Both the position numbers and the translations under genes were made by a program. DNA of 61,040 nt from an uncultured Verrucomicrobiota bacterium. Its GTDB lineage: Bacteria > Verrucomicrobiota > Verrucomicrobiia > Limisphaerales > CAIQOK01. The stretch spans positions 1 to 61,040 of the forward strand of contig CAIQOK010000120.1 in the NCBI GenBank assembly GCA_903873415.1, given 5' to 3'. The notes beneath the pieces are model-generated. The model saw nothing but the letters and a program-made list of their open reading frames with translations, made no database searches and had not been told where the DNA came from. The stretch's first letter is position 1, and every line of letters begins with the position of its first letter. Below, piece after piece: positions 8,579 through 16,406 of this stretch.

Positions 8579-9124
8579 ATGATAACTGGCCGCGGCGGAT
8601 TCAACATCTATTTGACTTTATTGTGCGTCGCATCCCTCTGCTGCGCCTGCCAAACCTCCAAAACCCCGAAAAAAGACGATCCCTCCAAGCAAAAAAGCAC
8701 CCTCCGCGTGCACATCGAGGTCGTTGCCGACAGTCTGGATTTTCACGTCGCCGTGCCGGTTTACCGGGAGAATCCGGTGATGGTCAATGTGGACAAGGAC
8801 CCATTTCTGACGGAGGCGGATGTGGATGAGGCCAAGGTGGTGGAGGTTTTGGGGGGCTATGATCTGCAGATCAAGTTCAACCGCCGCGGCAGCTGGATTC
8901 TGGAAAACTACACGACTGCCAATCCAGGCCGACATCTGGCCATCTTCAGTCTTTTCGGCAAGAAAGCCGATGAAAGTCGATGGTTGGCGGCGCCGGTGAT
9001 CCGTCAGCGCATGCCCAACGGGGTTCTGAGTTTTCCGCCGGACGCATCGCGTGCCGAGACGGAGCGGATTGCCCTTGGGTTGAACAATGCCGCCAAAAAG
9101 AACCGCAAGAATTCCCAATGGTAG
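8579..9124 (+). CDS. Predicted lipoprotein with a SecDF P1-head-like domain
   Basis: The 181-residue protein has a signal sequence with a cysteine-rich end (SLCCAC) consistent with lipid attachment. The mature domain (about residues 75-175) follows the pattern of the P1 head of SecD/SecDF: FLTEADV, then GGYDLQIKF, a TTANPGRHLAIF segment, and a final helix with an amino-acid spacing like EEA-LA-L. No membrane channel part is present, so it is a free-standing head domain anchored at the membrane. Its last codons overlap the start of the M23 peptidase gene by 7 bases, which implies translational coupling and a cell-envelope role. Confidence 0.7.
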   Translation: MITGRGGFNIYLTLLCVASLCCACQTSKTPKKDDPSKQKSTLRVHIEVVADSLDFHVAVPVYRENPVMVNVDKDPFLTEADVDEAKVVEVLGGYDLQIKFNRRGSWILENYTTANPGRHLAIFSLFGKKADESRWLAAPVIRQRMPNGVLSFPPDASRAETERIALGLNNAAKKNRKNSQW

Positions 9125-10146
9125 CCGCAATTTTCAGGCTTCGGCCCGGTGCTGTTCGGCTGTTTGCCTTTCTGCTGGCTGGTGCAACCCTCACCGCGCA
9201 GCCCTTTCAGCCTCCCACGGCCAATCACGCCTTGTTTGAACCGGGCGGCGAGGAGAGGTTTTTCACGGGGACAGCCGGAAAACCTCCGGCCAGCGGCTGT
9301 TATGGCTGCGTGCGCAGTGACGGATGGCAGATGCACGAGGGGCTGGACATCCGCTGCCTGCAGCGCGACAAGCGTGGTGAGCCTGCGGACCCAGTGCTGG
9401 CCGCGGCCGAAGGCACGGTGGCCTACGTCAGCCTCAAGGCCGCGCTCTCCAATTATGGGAATTACGTGGTGCTGCGCCATCATGTCGATGGATTGGAAGT
9501 CTACTCGCTTTATGCGCATCTGAGTGGCGTGCGCTCCGGTCTGGCTCCCGGCCAGACCGTCCGGGCCGGGGAAGTCATTGCCACGATGGGGCGCACTTCC
9601 AATACCCGCCAGCGCATCACCAAAGACCGGGCGCATGTGCATTTTGAACTCAACCTTTTCCTGACCGACCGCTTTGCGCAGTGGTTCAAGAAAAACTGCC
9701 CCGGCGAGCGCGATGACCACGCTCAGTGGAACGGCCAAAACCTTCTGGGATTGGATTCCCGCCTGATTCTGGTGGGCGCGCATGACCAGGGCGAAAAGTT
9801 CGGCCTGCTCAATTTCGTGCGCAGTCAGACCGAGGTGTGCCGCGTCGTGGTAAGGTCAACCGGGTTTTCCTGGCTCAAACGATATCCGGCGCTCATCCGG
9901 CCTAATCTCCGGGCCCAGAAGGAAGGCGTGGCGGGTTACGAGCTGGCGCTCAATTTCAATGGCATTCCTTTCGAGCTCATTCCCAGAGCAGCCTCGGAGA
10001 TCAAGGGCAGGGGCAGGTTCCAGCTCCTGTCGGTCAACGAGGCGGAGTATCATAAAAACCCCTGCCGCAAGCTGGTTAAACAGCACGGCAGTGGCTGGGA
10101 GTTGGCCCCGCACGGATTGACCCTGCTGGACCAACTCACTTTTTAA
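9118..10146 (+). CDS. Secreted M23-family metallopeptidase
   Basis: The 342-residue protein has an N-terminal signal peptide (about residues 1-28) and a LytM/M23 fold. Zinc ligands are visible as H73 and D77 in HEGLD and the HxH pair in HVHFEL; GNYVVLRH is also conserved. Such enzymes cut peptide crosslinks in peptidoglycan. A C-terminal region of roughly 130 residues after the catalytic domain has no assigned family. The frame is open upstream to 8980, but the signal peptide fixes the start at ATG 9118, overlapping the preceding lipoprotein gene by 7 bases. Confidence 0.85.
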   Translation: MVAAIFRLRPGAVRLFAFLLAGATLTAQPFQPPTANHALFEPGGEERFFTGTAGKPPASGCYGCVRSDGWQMHEGLDIRCLQRDKRGEPADPVLAAAEGTVAYVSLKAALSNYGNYVVLRHHVDGLEVYSLYAHLSGVRSGLAPGQTVRAGEVIATMGRTSNTRQRITKDRAHVHFELNLFLTDRFAQWFKKNCPGERDDHAQWNGQNLLGLDSRLILVGAHDQGEKFGLLNFVRSQTEVCRVVVRSTGFSWLKRYPALIRPNLRAQKEGVAGYELALNFNGIPFELIPRAASEIKGRGRFQLLSVNEAEYHKNPCRKLVKQHGSGWELAPHGLTLLDQLTF

Positions 10147-10259
10147 CCGATCAAGCCAGAAGGGCGGATTGGAGTTCAGTGTTTGCGCCCCCTGCACGCT
10201 GATTTCTTATCTTCCAGCTTTGGCCTTTCCGCTCTGCCTTCTCCCGCTATATTGGTGCC

Positions 10260-11321
10260 GTGATTGATACTGAAGCAAAGCTGTCCGCCTTTCTGCCTCA
10301 AATCCGCCAAACCACCTGGGTGGCCGTGGATACCGAGGCTGACAGCCTGCATAATTACCCGGAGAAGGTCTGTCTGATCCAGATCAGCACCGCGGGCGGG
10401 GACGAGTTGGTGGATCCGCTGGCGGGAGTCGCTCTGGATCCCTTGCTGGAAGCCTTGTCCGGACACGAACTGGTTTTTCACGCCGCCGACTACGATTTAC
10501 GGATGTTGCTCAAGCACCATCAGTTTGTTCCCAGAGCGATTTTCGACACCATGCTCGCGGCCCGATTGCTGGGGGAGCGGCAGTTTGGCTACAGTCACCT
10601 CGTCGAAAAATTTCTGGGCGTGAGGTTGGAAAAAGGGCCCCAGAAAGCCAATTGGGCACTGCGCCCCCTGACCCTGCGCATGGAGGAATATGCCCGGAAT
10701 GACACGCGTTATCTCAAGCCGCTCTCCGACCAACTCAAAGCCCGGCTCGCCACGGCAGGCCGCCTGGCATGGCATCAGGAATCCTGCGTTCGTTTGATTG
10801 CCGACTGCACCCAGCCGCGTCCCGACGATGGGGATGTGGTTTGGCGTGTGAAGGGCAGCCACGCCCTTGGTCGGGCCGGCTTGGCCGTGTTGCGCTCGCT
10901 GTGGCGCTGGCGCGAGGCTGAGGCCGTCGCTGCCAATCGCCCTCCCTTCTTTGTCCTGAGCCATGATTTGCTGGTGAGCTTGGCCGCCGCCGCTCAGTCT
11001 CAGGAACCTATTGAACCCCTGCTGCCCCGCCATCTTTCGGATCGTCGGCGGTCCGGGATTCGGGCGGCGTTGGCCGACGGCCTGCGCACTCCGGCCGGGG
11101 CCCATCCCCATTCTTTGAAGCACACCAGTTACTGGCCCAGTGAGGCCGAGCGCCGGCGTCAGGCTGAGTTGCAGAAACACCGCGATGCGCGGAGCGCCGA
11201 GTTGAATCTCGATCCGACAATCATTGCCAGCCGGGCCACGCTGGCCGAGCTGGCGCAGGATTGGGAGGCGCATGCGCCCCGGTTGATGCTTTGGCAGCGC
11301 GAGGTGCTGCAGGGGGCGTGA
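10260..11321 (+). CDS. rnd: Ribonuclease D-like 3'-5' exonuclease
   Basis: The 353-residue protein has a DEDD-y exonuclease domain: D24 and E26 in VDTEADSL, an aspartate in FHAADYDLRML, and the tyrosine/aspartate pair in YARNDTRYL. A C-terminal HRDC-like helical domain follows (about residues 200-350). RNase D trims the 3' ends of stable RNA precursors. The start codon is GTG at 10260. The gene converges on the aminotransferase gene, and they share the hairpin at 11326-11347. Confidence 0.9.
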   Translation: MIDTEAKLSAFLPQIRQTTWVAVDTEADSLHNYPEKVCLIQISTAGGDELVDPLAGVALDPLLEALSGHELVFHAADYDLRMLLKHHQFVPRAIFDTMLAARLLGERQFGYSHLVEKFLGVRLEKGPQKANWALRPLTLRMEEYARNDTRYLKPLSDQLKARLATAGRLAWHQESCVRLIADCTQPRPDDGDVVWRVKGSHALGRAGLAVLRSLWRWREAEAVAANRPPFFVLSHDLLVSLAAAAQSQEPIEPLLPRHLSDRRRSGIRAALADGLRTPAGAHPHSLKHTSYWPSEAERRRQAELQKHRDARSAELNLDPTIIASRATLAELAQDWEAHAPRLMLWQREVLQGA

Positions 11322-11325
11322 AAAC

Positions 11326-11347
11326 CGCGCCGGTGGGAACCGGCGCG
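11326..11347. terminator. Bidirectional terminator between rnd and the aminotransferase
   Basis: A perfect 9-bp stem (11326-11334 with 11339-11347) and GGGA loop lie 4 bases after the rnd stop. On the minus strand the hairpin is followed by a short U-run (TTTT), so it can serve both converging genes. Confidence 0.65.
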
Positions 11348-11374
11348 CTCAGAAAAACGCAGTTCCGGCAAAAA

Positions 11375-12550
11375 TCACTTCTTGAGATTTCGCACGAACC
11401 GGTCCAGCCGTTCCAAGCCCTTCTCGATATTCGCCAAGCCGGTGGCGTAGCTGATGCGCAGATAATCATCCGCGCCGAAGGCGATGCCGGGGACGGCGGC
11501 GACTTTTTCCTGTTCCAGCAGCCGGGCGCAGAAGTCGGCTGATTTGAGGCCGGTTTTTGAAATGTTCGGGAAGAGGTAAAACGCGCCCTTGGCGTTCACG
11601 CAGGAAATGCCCGGGATGCTGTTGAGTTTCTGCCATGCGAACTCACGCCGTTTTGAAAATTCCGCCAGCCATTTTGGCAAATGATCCTGCGGCCCGGTCA
11701 GCGCCGCCACCGCCCCCTTCTGTGCAAAGCTTGTCGGATTGCTCGTGCTATGGCTCTGAATGGCATCAATCGCCTTGGCGATGGGTTCCGGCGCCGCGCA
11801 CCAACCCAGACGCCATCCCGTCATGCTCCATGCCTTCGCGAACCCATGCACAATGATCGTATGCTCGAAGTGCGCCGGGGAGAAGCTGGCCACGCTCCTG
11901 GTCTTGGCGCCATCATAGAGCAGGTGTTCGTAGATCTCATCGCTCATGATCAGCACGCCCTTTTCCACGCACACATCCCCCAGCGCCTTGATCTCCTCCG
12001 GCGTGTAGACCGAGCCGGTTGGGTTGCTCGGGGTGTTGAGCACAAAAAGCCGTGTCCGCGGGGTGATCGCCGCGCGCAGTTGCCCGGGGGTGACTTTGAA
12101 CTCCGTCTGGTCGGTCGTCTCAAGAATCACCGGGTTGGCGCCGGCCAGCTTGACCATTTCCGGATAGCTCAGCCAATAGGGGGCGGGGATGATGACCTCG
12201 TCACCCTCCTCGCAGGTGGCGAGGATCACATTGTAGCAGGAGTGTTTCCCGCCGCAGGAGACAATGATCTGGGAAGACTTGTAGGAGAGTCCGTTTTCGC
12301 GCTGGTGTTTGTCGGCGATGGCTTGGCGCAATTCGGGGATGCCGCTGGCGGGGGTGTATTTGGTGAAGCCTGCCGCCAGCGCCTGGGCGCAGGCGTCTTT
12401 GATGTGTTGCGGCGTGTCGAAATCCGGTTCCCCCGCACCGAACCCGACCACATCCTCCCCGGCAGCCTTCATGGCTTTGGCCTTGGAATCAATGGTCAAA
12501 GTCAGGGACGGGGACAGTACGGCGGCTCGTTTCGAGATTTTATAATTCAT
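11375..12550 (-). CDS. Class I pyridoxal-phosphate aminotransferase (aspartate type)
   Basis: The 391-residue protein belongs to fold-type I aminotransferases. Visible are GAGEPDFDTPQHI near the N-terminus, NTPSNPTGSVY (substrate/PLP contacts), SDEIYEHLLYDG with the pyridine-binding Asp and Tyr, and GFAKAWSMTGWRLGW with the Schiff-base lysine. This subgroup usually transaminates aspartate, often with broader aromatic or prephenate activity. The frame is open upstream to 12691, but ATG at 12550 matches the family start (MNYKISKRAAVLSPS). It converges on rnd and diverges from the prepilin gene. Confidence 0.93.
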   Translation of the reverse strand: MNYKISKRAAVLSPSLTLTIDSKAKAMKAAGEDVVGFGAGEPDFDTPQHIKDACAQALAAGFTKYTPASGIPELRQAIADKHQRENGLSYKSSQIIVSCGGKHSCYNVILATCEEGDEVIIPAPYWLSYPEMVKLAGANPVILETTDQTEFKVTPGQLRAAITPRTRLFVLNTPSNPTGSVYTPEEIKALGDVCVEKGVLIMSDEIYEHLLYDGAKTRSVASFSPAHFEHTIIVHGFAKAWSMTGWRLGWCAAPEPIAKAIDAIQSHSTSNPTSFAQKGAVAALTGPQDHLPKWLAEFSKRREFAWQKLNSIPGISCVNAKGAFYLFPNISKTGLKSADFCARLLEQEKVAAVPGIAFGADDYLRISYATGLANIEKGLERLDRFVRNLKK

Positions 12551-12774
12551 AAAATGAGTCGCAAATCTTACGTCCGGGGCCGGGTAGTGCAAGGAGGAAC
12601 TGGACAAAAGAACCGGAGTTGGAACACGCGCGTCCACACACCCCAATCCGGCCCGCATTGCTGGTATTCCATGTCCCCGGCTTGATGCCATAAGCGTGAA
12701 TGATCCAGCGGCCAGTCGCTCCGGCCGGCCTGTTTTATTTTGCCTCCGCTCCGCTTCTCGGCTAACAACAGCCT

Positions 12775-13428
12775 GTGCCAGCGCTGCGGGAAAACCCCAC
12801 CTGTTCCTCAGATCCTCCGCAAAGCGGGGTGTTGTATCCCTGCCGTAGGGGGTTCTCGTTGATCGAGCTGCTCGTTACGCTGGCGATCATTCTGGTTTTG
12901 ACCACAATGTTTTTCGGATTCAACTCGGCCAGTCACCAGCGGCAACAGCTGAAACTCTGCCGTCAAAACCTCCAGACAATCTTTGTTTCTCTTGAAATCT
13001 ACAGTGGGGATTCTTCCGGGAAATTCCCCGTGGTCGCTGCCGCCCGAACCTCCGAACCGGTTCTCGCTTTGCTCGTGCCCCGCTACACGGTTGACACCTC
13101 GGTTTTCATCTGCCCGGGCGGAAAGGATTCGCCGCTGCCCGCCGGCGAAGACTTCGCGGGCAAAAAAATCAGCTATGCCTATTACATGGGCCGGTTTGCC
13201 AACCACCCCGCCGCCGCGCTCATGTCGGACAGGCAGGTCGACGTGCAGTCCAAGGCGCCGGGGGATTCCTTGTTTTCAACCGCCGGCCAACCGCCGGGGA
13301 ATAATCACTCCAAATTCGGCGGCAACCTTCTTTTTTGCGACGGCCATCTCGAGTCTTTTCCCTCCCTCACGCCGGCAGCGCTTCCTGTTGATTCCGGAAT
13401 TGTGCTGTTGAATCCCAGACCGCGATGA
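12775..13428 (+). CDS. Type IV prepilin-like (type II secretion pseudopilin-like) protein
   Basis: The 217-residue protein has the class III leader pattern RRG|FSLIELLVTLAIILVL: cleavage after Gly26, Phe27 as the new N-terminus and Glu31 at position +5, then a single hydrophobic helix. The C-terminal segment HSKFGGNLLFCDG resembles the H-X9-DG motif common in Planctomycete and Verrucomicrobial pseudopilins, but has ten residues between H and DG. The start used is GTG at 12775; a later start would leave a shorter leader. Its stop overlaps the next gene by 4 bases (ATGA), suggesting that both are co-translated. Confidence 0.85.
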   Translation: MPALRENPTCSSDPPQSGVLYPCRRGFSLIELLVTLAIILVLTTMFFGFNSASHQRQQLKLCRQNLQTIFVSLEIYSGDSSGKFPVVAAARTSEPVLALLVPRYTVDTSVFICPGGKDSPLPAGEDFAGKKISYAYYMGRFANHPAAALMSDRQVDVQSKAPGDSLFSTAGQPPGNNHSKFGGNLLFCDGHLESFPSLTPAALPVDSGIVLLNPRPR

Positions 13429-15719
13429 AAATCCAATGTTCCTGCGGTGCCAAGCATTTCTTGGAAATAAAACATTCAATTGAGGCGGAGCCGGTGCTCT
13501 TTGTTTGTCCCCGGTGCGGCGTGGACTGCTCCCCTTTTGTCAACCAGTTGATTCAGCAGGAATTGCCGTGTGCCGGCCCGCTCACGCCCGGGCCGATGGC
13601 CGCATCGGAACCGTCTTTGGCACCCAAACTGGTTGCGCGGCCGCATTTGCACAAGCCGGAGCCCGCCGTCCCGGCCTGGGAGGTTGGCTGCGAAACCTGC
13701 TCGAAACATCCCATGCAACCTGTCATGAGGCACTGTCTGGTCTGTCAAAAACCCATCTGCCGGCAGTGCATGGAAACCTTTGGCTATGTCTGTTCCGTGT
13801 TCTGTCAGGGGCGCGCGGAGTCGACCGGCATTCATGTTCCGCTCTACGCGGGCCGGCGGGCGGTCATTGAGGCCAAACGCTGGCGTCGATTGGGCATGGT
13901 CGGCATGGGGTTGGGTCTTGGATTGGTTGGCTTGGCGGTTTTTTGGATTTGGTATGCCTGGTATGCCTCGGTGCCAAAAGCGGTTTTTTCCATCCGTTTC
14001 GAAGACCGGGCTTATTCGGGCCAAACGGAATTTTGCGGAGGTCAGCTTGTTCTCCTCCACGGCGGCACGCTGGCCCGCTGCGATCTCAAAAGTAAAAAAA
14101 ACATCTGGTCTCGGGACTTGACCGATCATGCCCAGGTCGGCCGGATCGTCGAGACTCGGATGAAAGCCATTCAGCAGGCGATCCATCAGGCCAATGCCGA
14201 GGCCAGCGCCGCGGTCCCGAAAATGCCGGCATCCGAGGACCTGACCAACGGGGCTATCCGCCAATTGTCCTCCGCGCTGCGGTTTTATGTTGTCGCGAGC
14301 AATCTCTGGGTCGCTCATCCCGGCCGGCTCGTTCGTTATGACTGGGACAGCGGCAAGCCCGGATCGGAAATGCCCCTGCCAAACGGTGGAGGTCACGAGC
14401 GTTTGCGTGGCAATGAATTAGTAGTGGCGAGCCAATCCGTTTCGGGGCAGGCCATCGTGACGCATTTGGATTTGATCGGTGGATTGGCAAGAACCGAGGA
14501 ACTAGGTCCGCCCGGCCGCATTTCCCAGATCTCAAATTTCGGCGTGGCGCCGGTTGTAAGCGCCGCCCCGTCGGTGCTGGATCCGGCCAAAGTGACCGCG
14601 CAGGCGCAGCAATTGCCCTTTGCAGCCAGAATAGCCTTGCCCTTTACACTCGCCGTCAACGCCAATCAGGAGCGCGCTCTGGCTGAAATGAGGGATTCTC
14701 CACAGGGTCGACGCCCCGGCCCGTTGGCATCTCCGTCTGATCCGGGTGCGTTTGGGTCTATCCTTCCGGCTGCCGATGGGTTTGTGGAATTCTCTGCCCG
14801 GCTGCTGGAGTCCCGAATTGTCACGCGCTCGGCGATAAAAGCCGCGCCGGAAAAATCCGCGCTCAATCAGTTGTCCGGGGCCAATTCCACCGATGCCGCC
14901 AATGAAATCCTCAATGAAATCCAGCGCAACCGGGGCGATGACACGGTCGCGGAAGATGAAAGCCGCTATCAGGTCGTTGTGCGCCGGCCCGGTATGCCCG
15001 AGCTGCCGGAGTGGACCGGCGAGCTGACCGGGCCGCCGGAGTTGGTCGCTTTGCAAACCGTTGACGTGATTGCCGCCGGCAAAACGGTGCTCGTGCTAAA
15101 CCGGAAGAATCAAAAAATCTGGCAGGCCGGCTTGGCCTATCGGGTTTCCGCAGGACGGGCAGGGGAACCTTTCGCTATTGGGGATGGTCCCTGCGCCGAA
15201 TACGGCGGTGAGCTCTATGTTTTTGATCAGGCCGTTCTTACGGCCTTTGAGTTGGCCACCGGAAAGGTCCGCTGGCGTCTGCCAACGGTCGGTGTGGTTG
15301 GGCTGTTTTTTGACGGCGCCGGAGCTCTCTACGTCAACACCACCACCGCCAGCCCGGAGAGCATCAAATATTCCCGTCAGATTGATATCACTGAAAAGGT
15401 TCAGCCTGTGATTTTGAAACTGGAGGCGGCTACGGGCAAAATCCTTTGGACCGCTCAGCCGGGCGGATTCATTTCCTCCCTCTCTGGCAAATTCATCTAC
15501 ACTGTTGAAACCTACGATCCCGGGGACCAAACCGGGCAGATGGACATAGGTGTGGAAACTCCGCCTTATTTCCGCCTGCGGAGGATTGATCCGGGATCCG
15601 GCCGGGTTCTTTGGGCGAGGATCGAGGAGCGTGTGCCCGTCGCGATGGCATTTGATCAAAACCTTATCCGGCTCGTGTTCAAACGCGAGGTGGAGATCCT
15701 CCGGTTCTTTTCACTCTGA
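13425..15719 (+). CDS. Membrane protein with zinc-ribbon and B-box-like fingers and a PQQ-like propeller region
   Basis: The 764-residue protein begins with a zinc-ribbon-like pair of motifs (C5, C7, C28, C31), then a B-box-like cluster (C89, C92, H95, C104, C107, C112, C115) and one transmembrane segment (about 156-180). The long C-terminal part has repeats typical of PQQ-like beta-propellers, such as AFELATGKVRWRLP and KLEAATGKILWTAQ. A cytoplasmic finger region and an outer propeller is the likely topology. Coupled to the prepilin gene by a 4-base overlap, it may act with the pilus or secretion system, but the function is not recognised. Confidence 0.7.
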   Translation: MKIQCSCGAKHFLEIKHSIEAEPVLFVCPRCGVDCSPFVNQLIQQELPCAGPLTPGPMAASEPSLAPKLVARPHLHKPEPAVPAWEVGCETCSKHPMQPVMRHCLVCQKPICRQCMETFGYVCSVFCQGRAESTGIHVPLYAGRRAVIEAKRWRRLGMVGMGLGLGLVGLAVFWIWYAWYASVPKAVFSIRFEDRAYSGQTEFCGGQLVLLHGGTLARCDLKSKKNIWSRDLTDHAQVGRIVETRMKAIQQAIHQANAEASAAVPKMPASEDLTNGAIRQLSSALRFYVVASNLWVAHPGRLVRYDWDSGKPGSEMPLPNGGGHERLRGNELVVASQSVSGQAIVTHLDLIGGLARTEELGPPGRISQISNFGVAPVVSAAPSVLDPAKVTAQAQQLPFAARIALPFTLAVNANQERALAEMRDSPQGRRPGPLASPSDPGAFGSILPAADGFVEFSARLLESRIVTRSAIKAAPEKSALNQLSGANSTDAANEILNEIQRNRGDDTVAEDESRYQVVVRRPGMPELPEWTGELTGPPELVALQTVDVIAAGKTVLVLNRKNQKIWQAGLAYRVSAGRAGEPFAIGDGPCAEYGGELYVFDQAVLTAFELATGKVRWRLPTVGVVGLFFDGAGALYVNTTTASPESIKYSRQIDITEKVQPVILKLEAATGKILWTAQPGGFISSLSGKFIYTVETYDPGDQTGQMDIGVETPPYFRLRRIDPGSGRVLWARIEERVPVAMAFDQNLIRLVFKREVEILRFFSL

Positions 15720-16406
15720 GCTGGCTGTAGGCACCGCGCCGCGATGTCTTCAACCCCTAAGAAGTGGGGGCGGCGATGCTGAGCGTCGGCCAAGTCCCAT
15801 CCGAGGTTCGTCGCTAAAAGTGACGCCGTAGGCAATGGGTTTGGAAGGGGAAAGCCCTGCTGCGCTGGTTCTGGTGTTGTTGCATTGCCGGTCCTTCTTC
15901 CGGCAATTCTGGTGAATGTGAAAGCTCCCGGTCCGGGACGGTGCCTTGGTTTGGGCCGGGTCCCAGATGGTGGCCGGTTTTTTATCAGGGGATTGCATCG
16001 AACTTGCGCCTTGATTGAATATCGAACGGCTTTCTCCGTCACAGAAGCTGGGCTGTTCCAGTGCGTGCAATTTATCCGGCTGCCACGCAATGGAAGTGGG
16101 GAGATTTTGCCCTTGTGCAAAGTTATGGCATCCAATCAAATGGAATCCGATCCGGACACCTTTAAAAAAATGACAAAGCAAGGCGCTCATTCGCAGTCGG
16201 GACGACCGATTTTTTTTCCCGTAGCTCCGCGGATTTGCCGTGCCTTGGCCTGTTCTGGTTTGGGCTTGGCTTTTAAAGGTAATGGGATCGAGCTGTCGCC
16301 GGCGGACTTCCGTCAATCCTTCAGCAACGGCAAAAGGCGCGATCCACCCGGTGCCTTGGCAGTTCGATTCTCCTGTGTTTTCGGAAAACCCGTGGAGCCC
16401 TCCACA
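15720..16406. other. Intergenic region upstream of the PSD1 gene
   Basis: These 687 bases have open frames in more than one phase, but none shows a domain, signal peptide or convincing start. The frame of the PSD1 gene stays open back to 15885; its composition there does not look protein-like and the signal peptide lies at 16407. I see no RNA gene or clear terminator. Confidence 0.4.
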
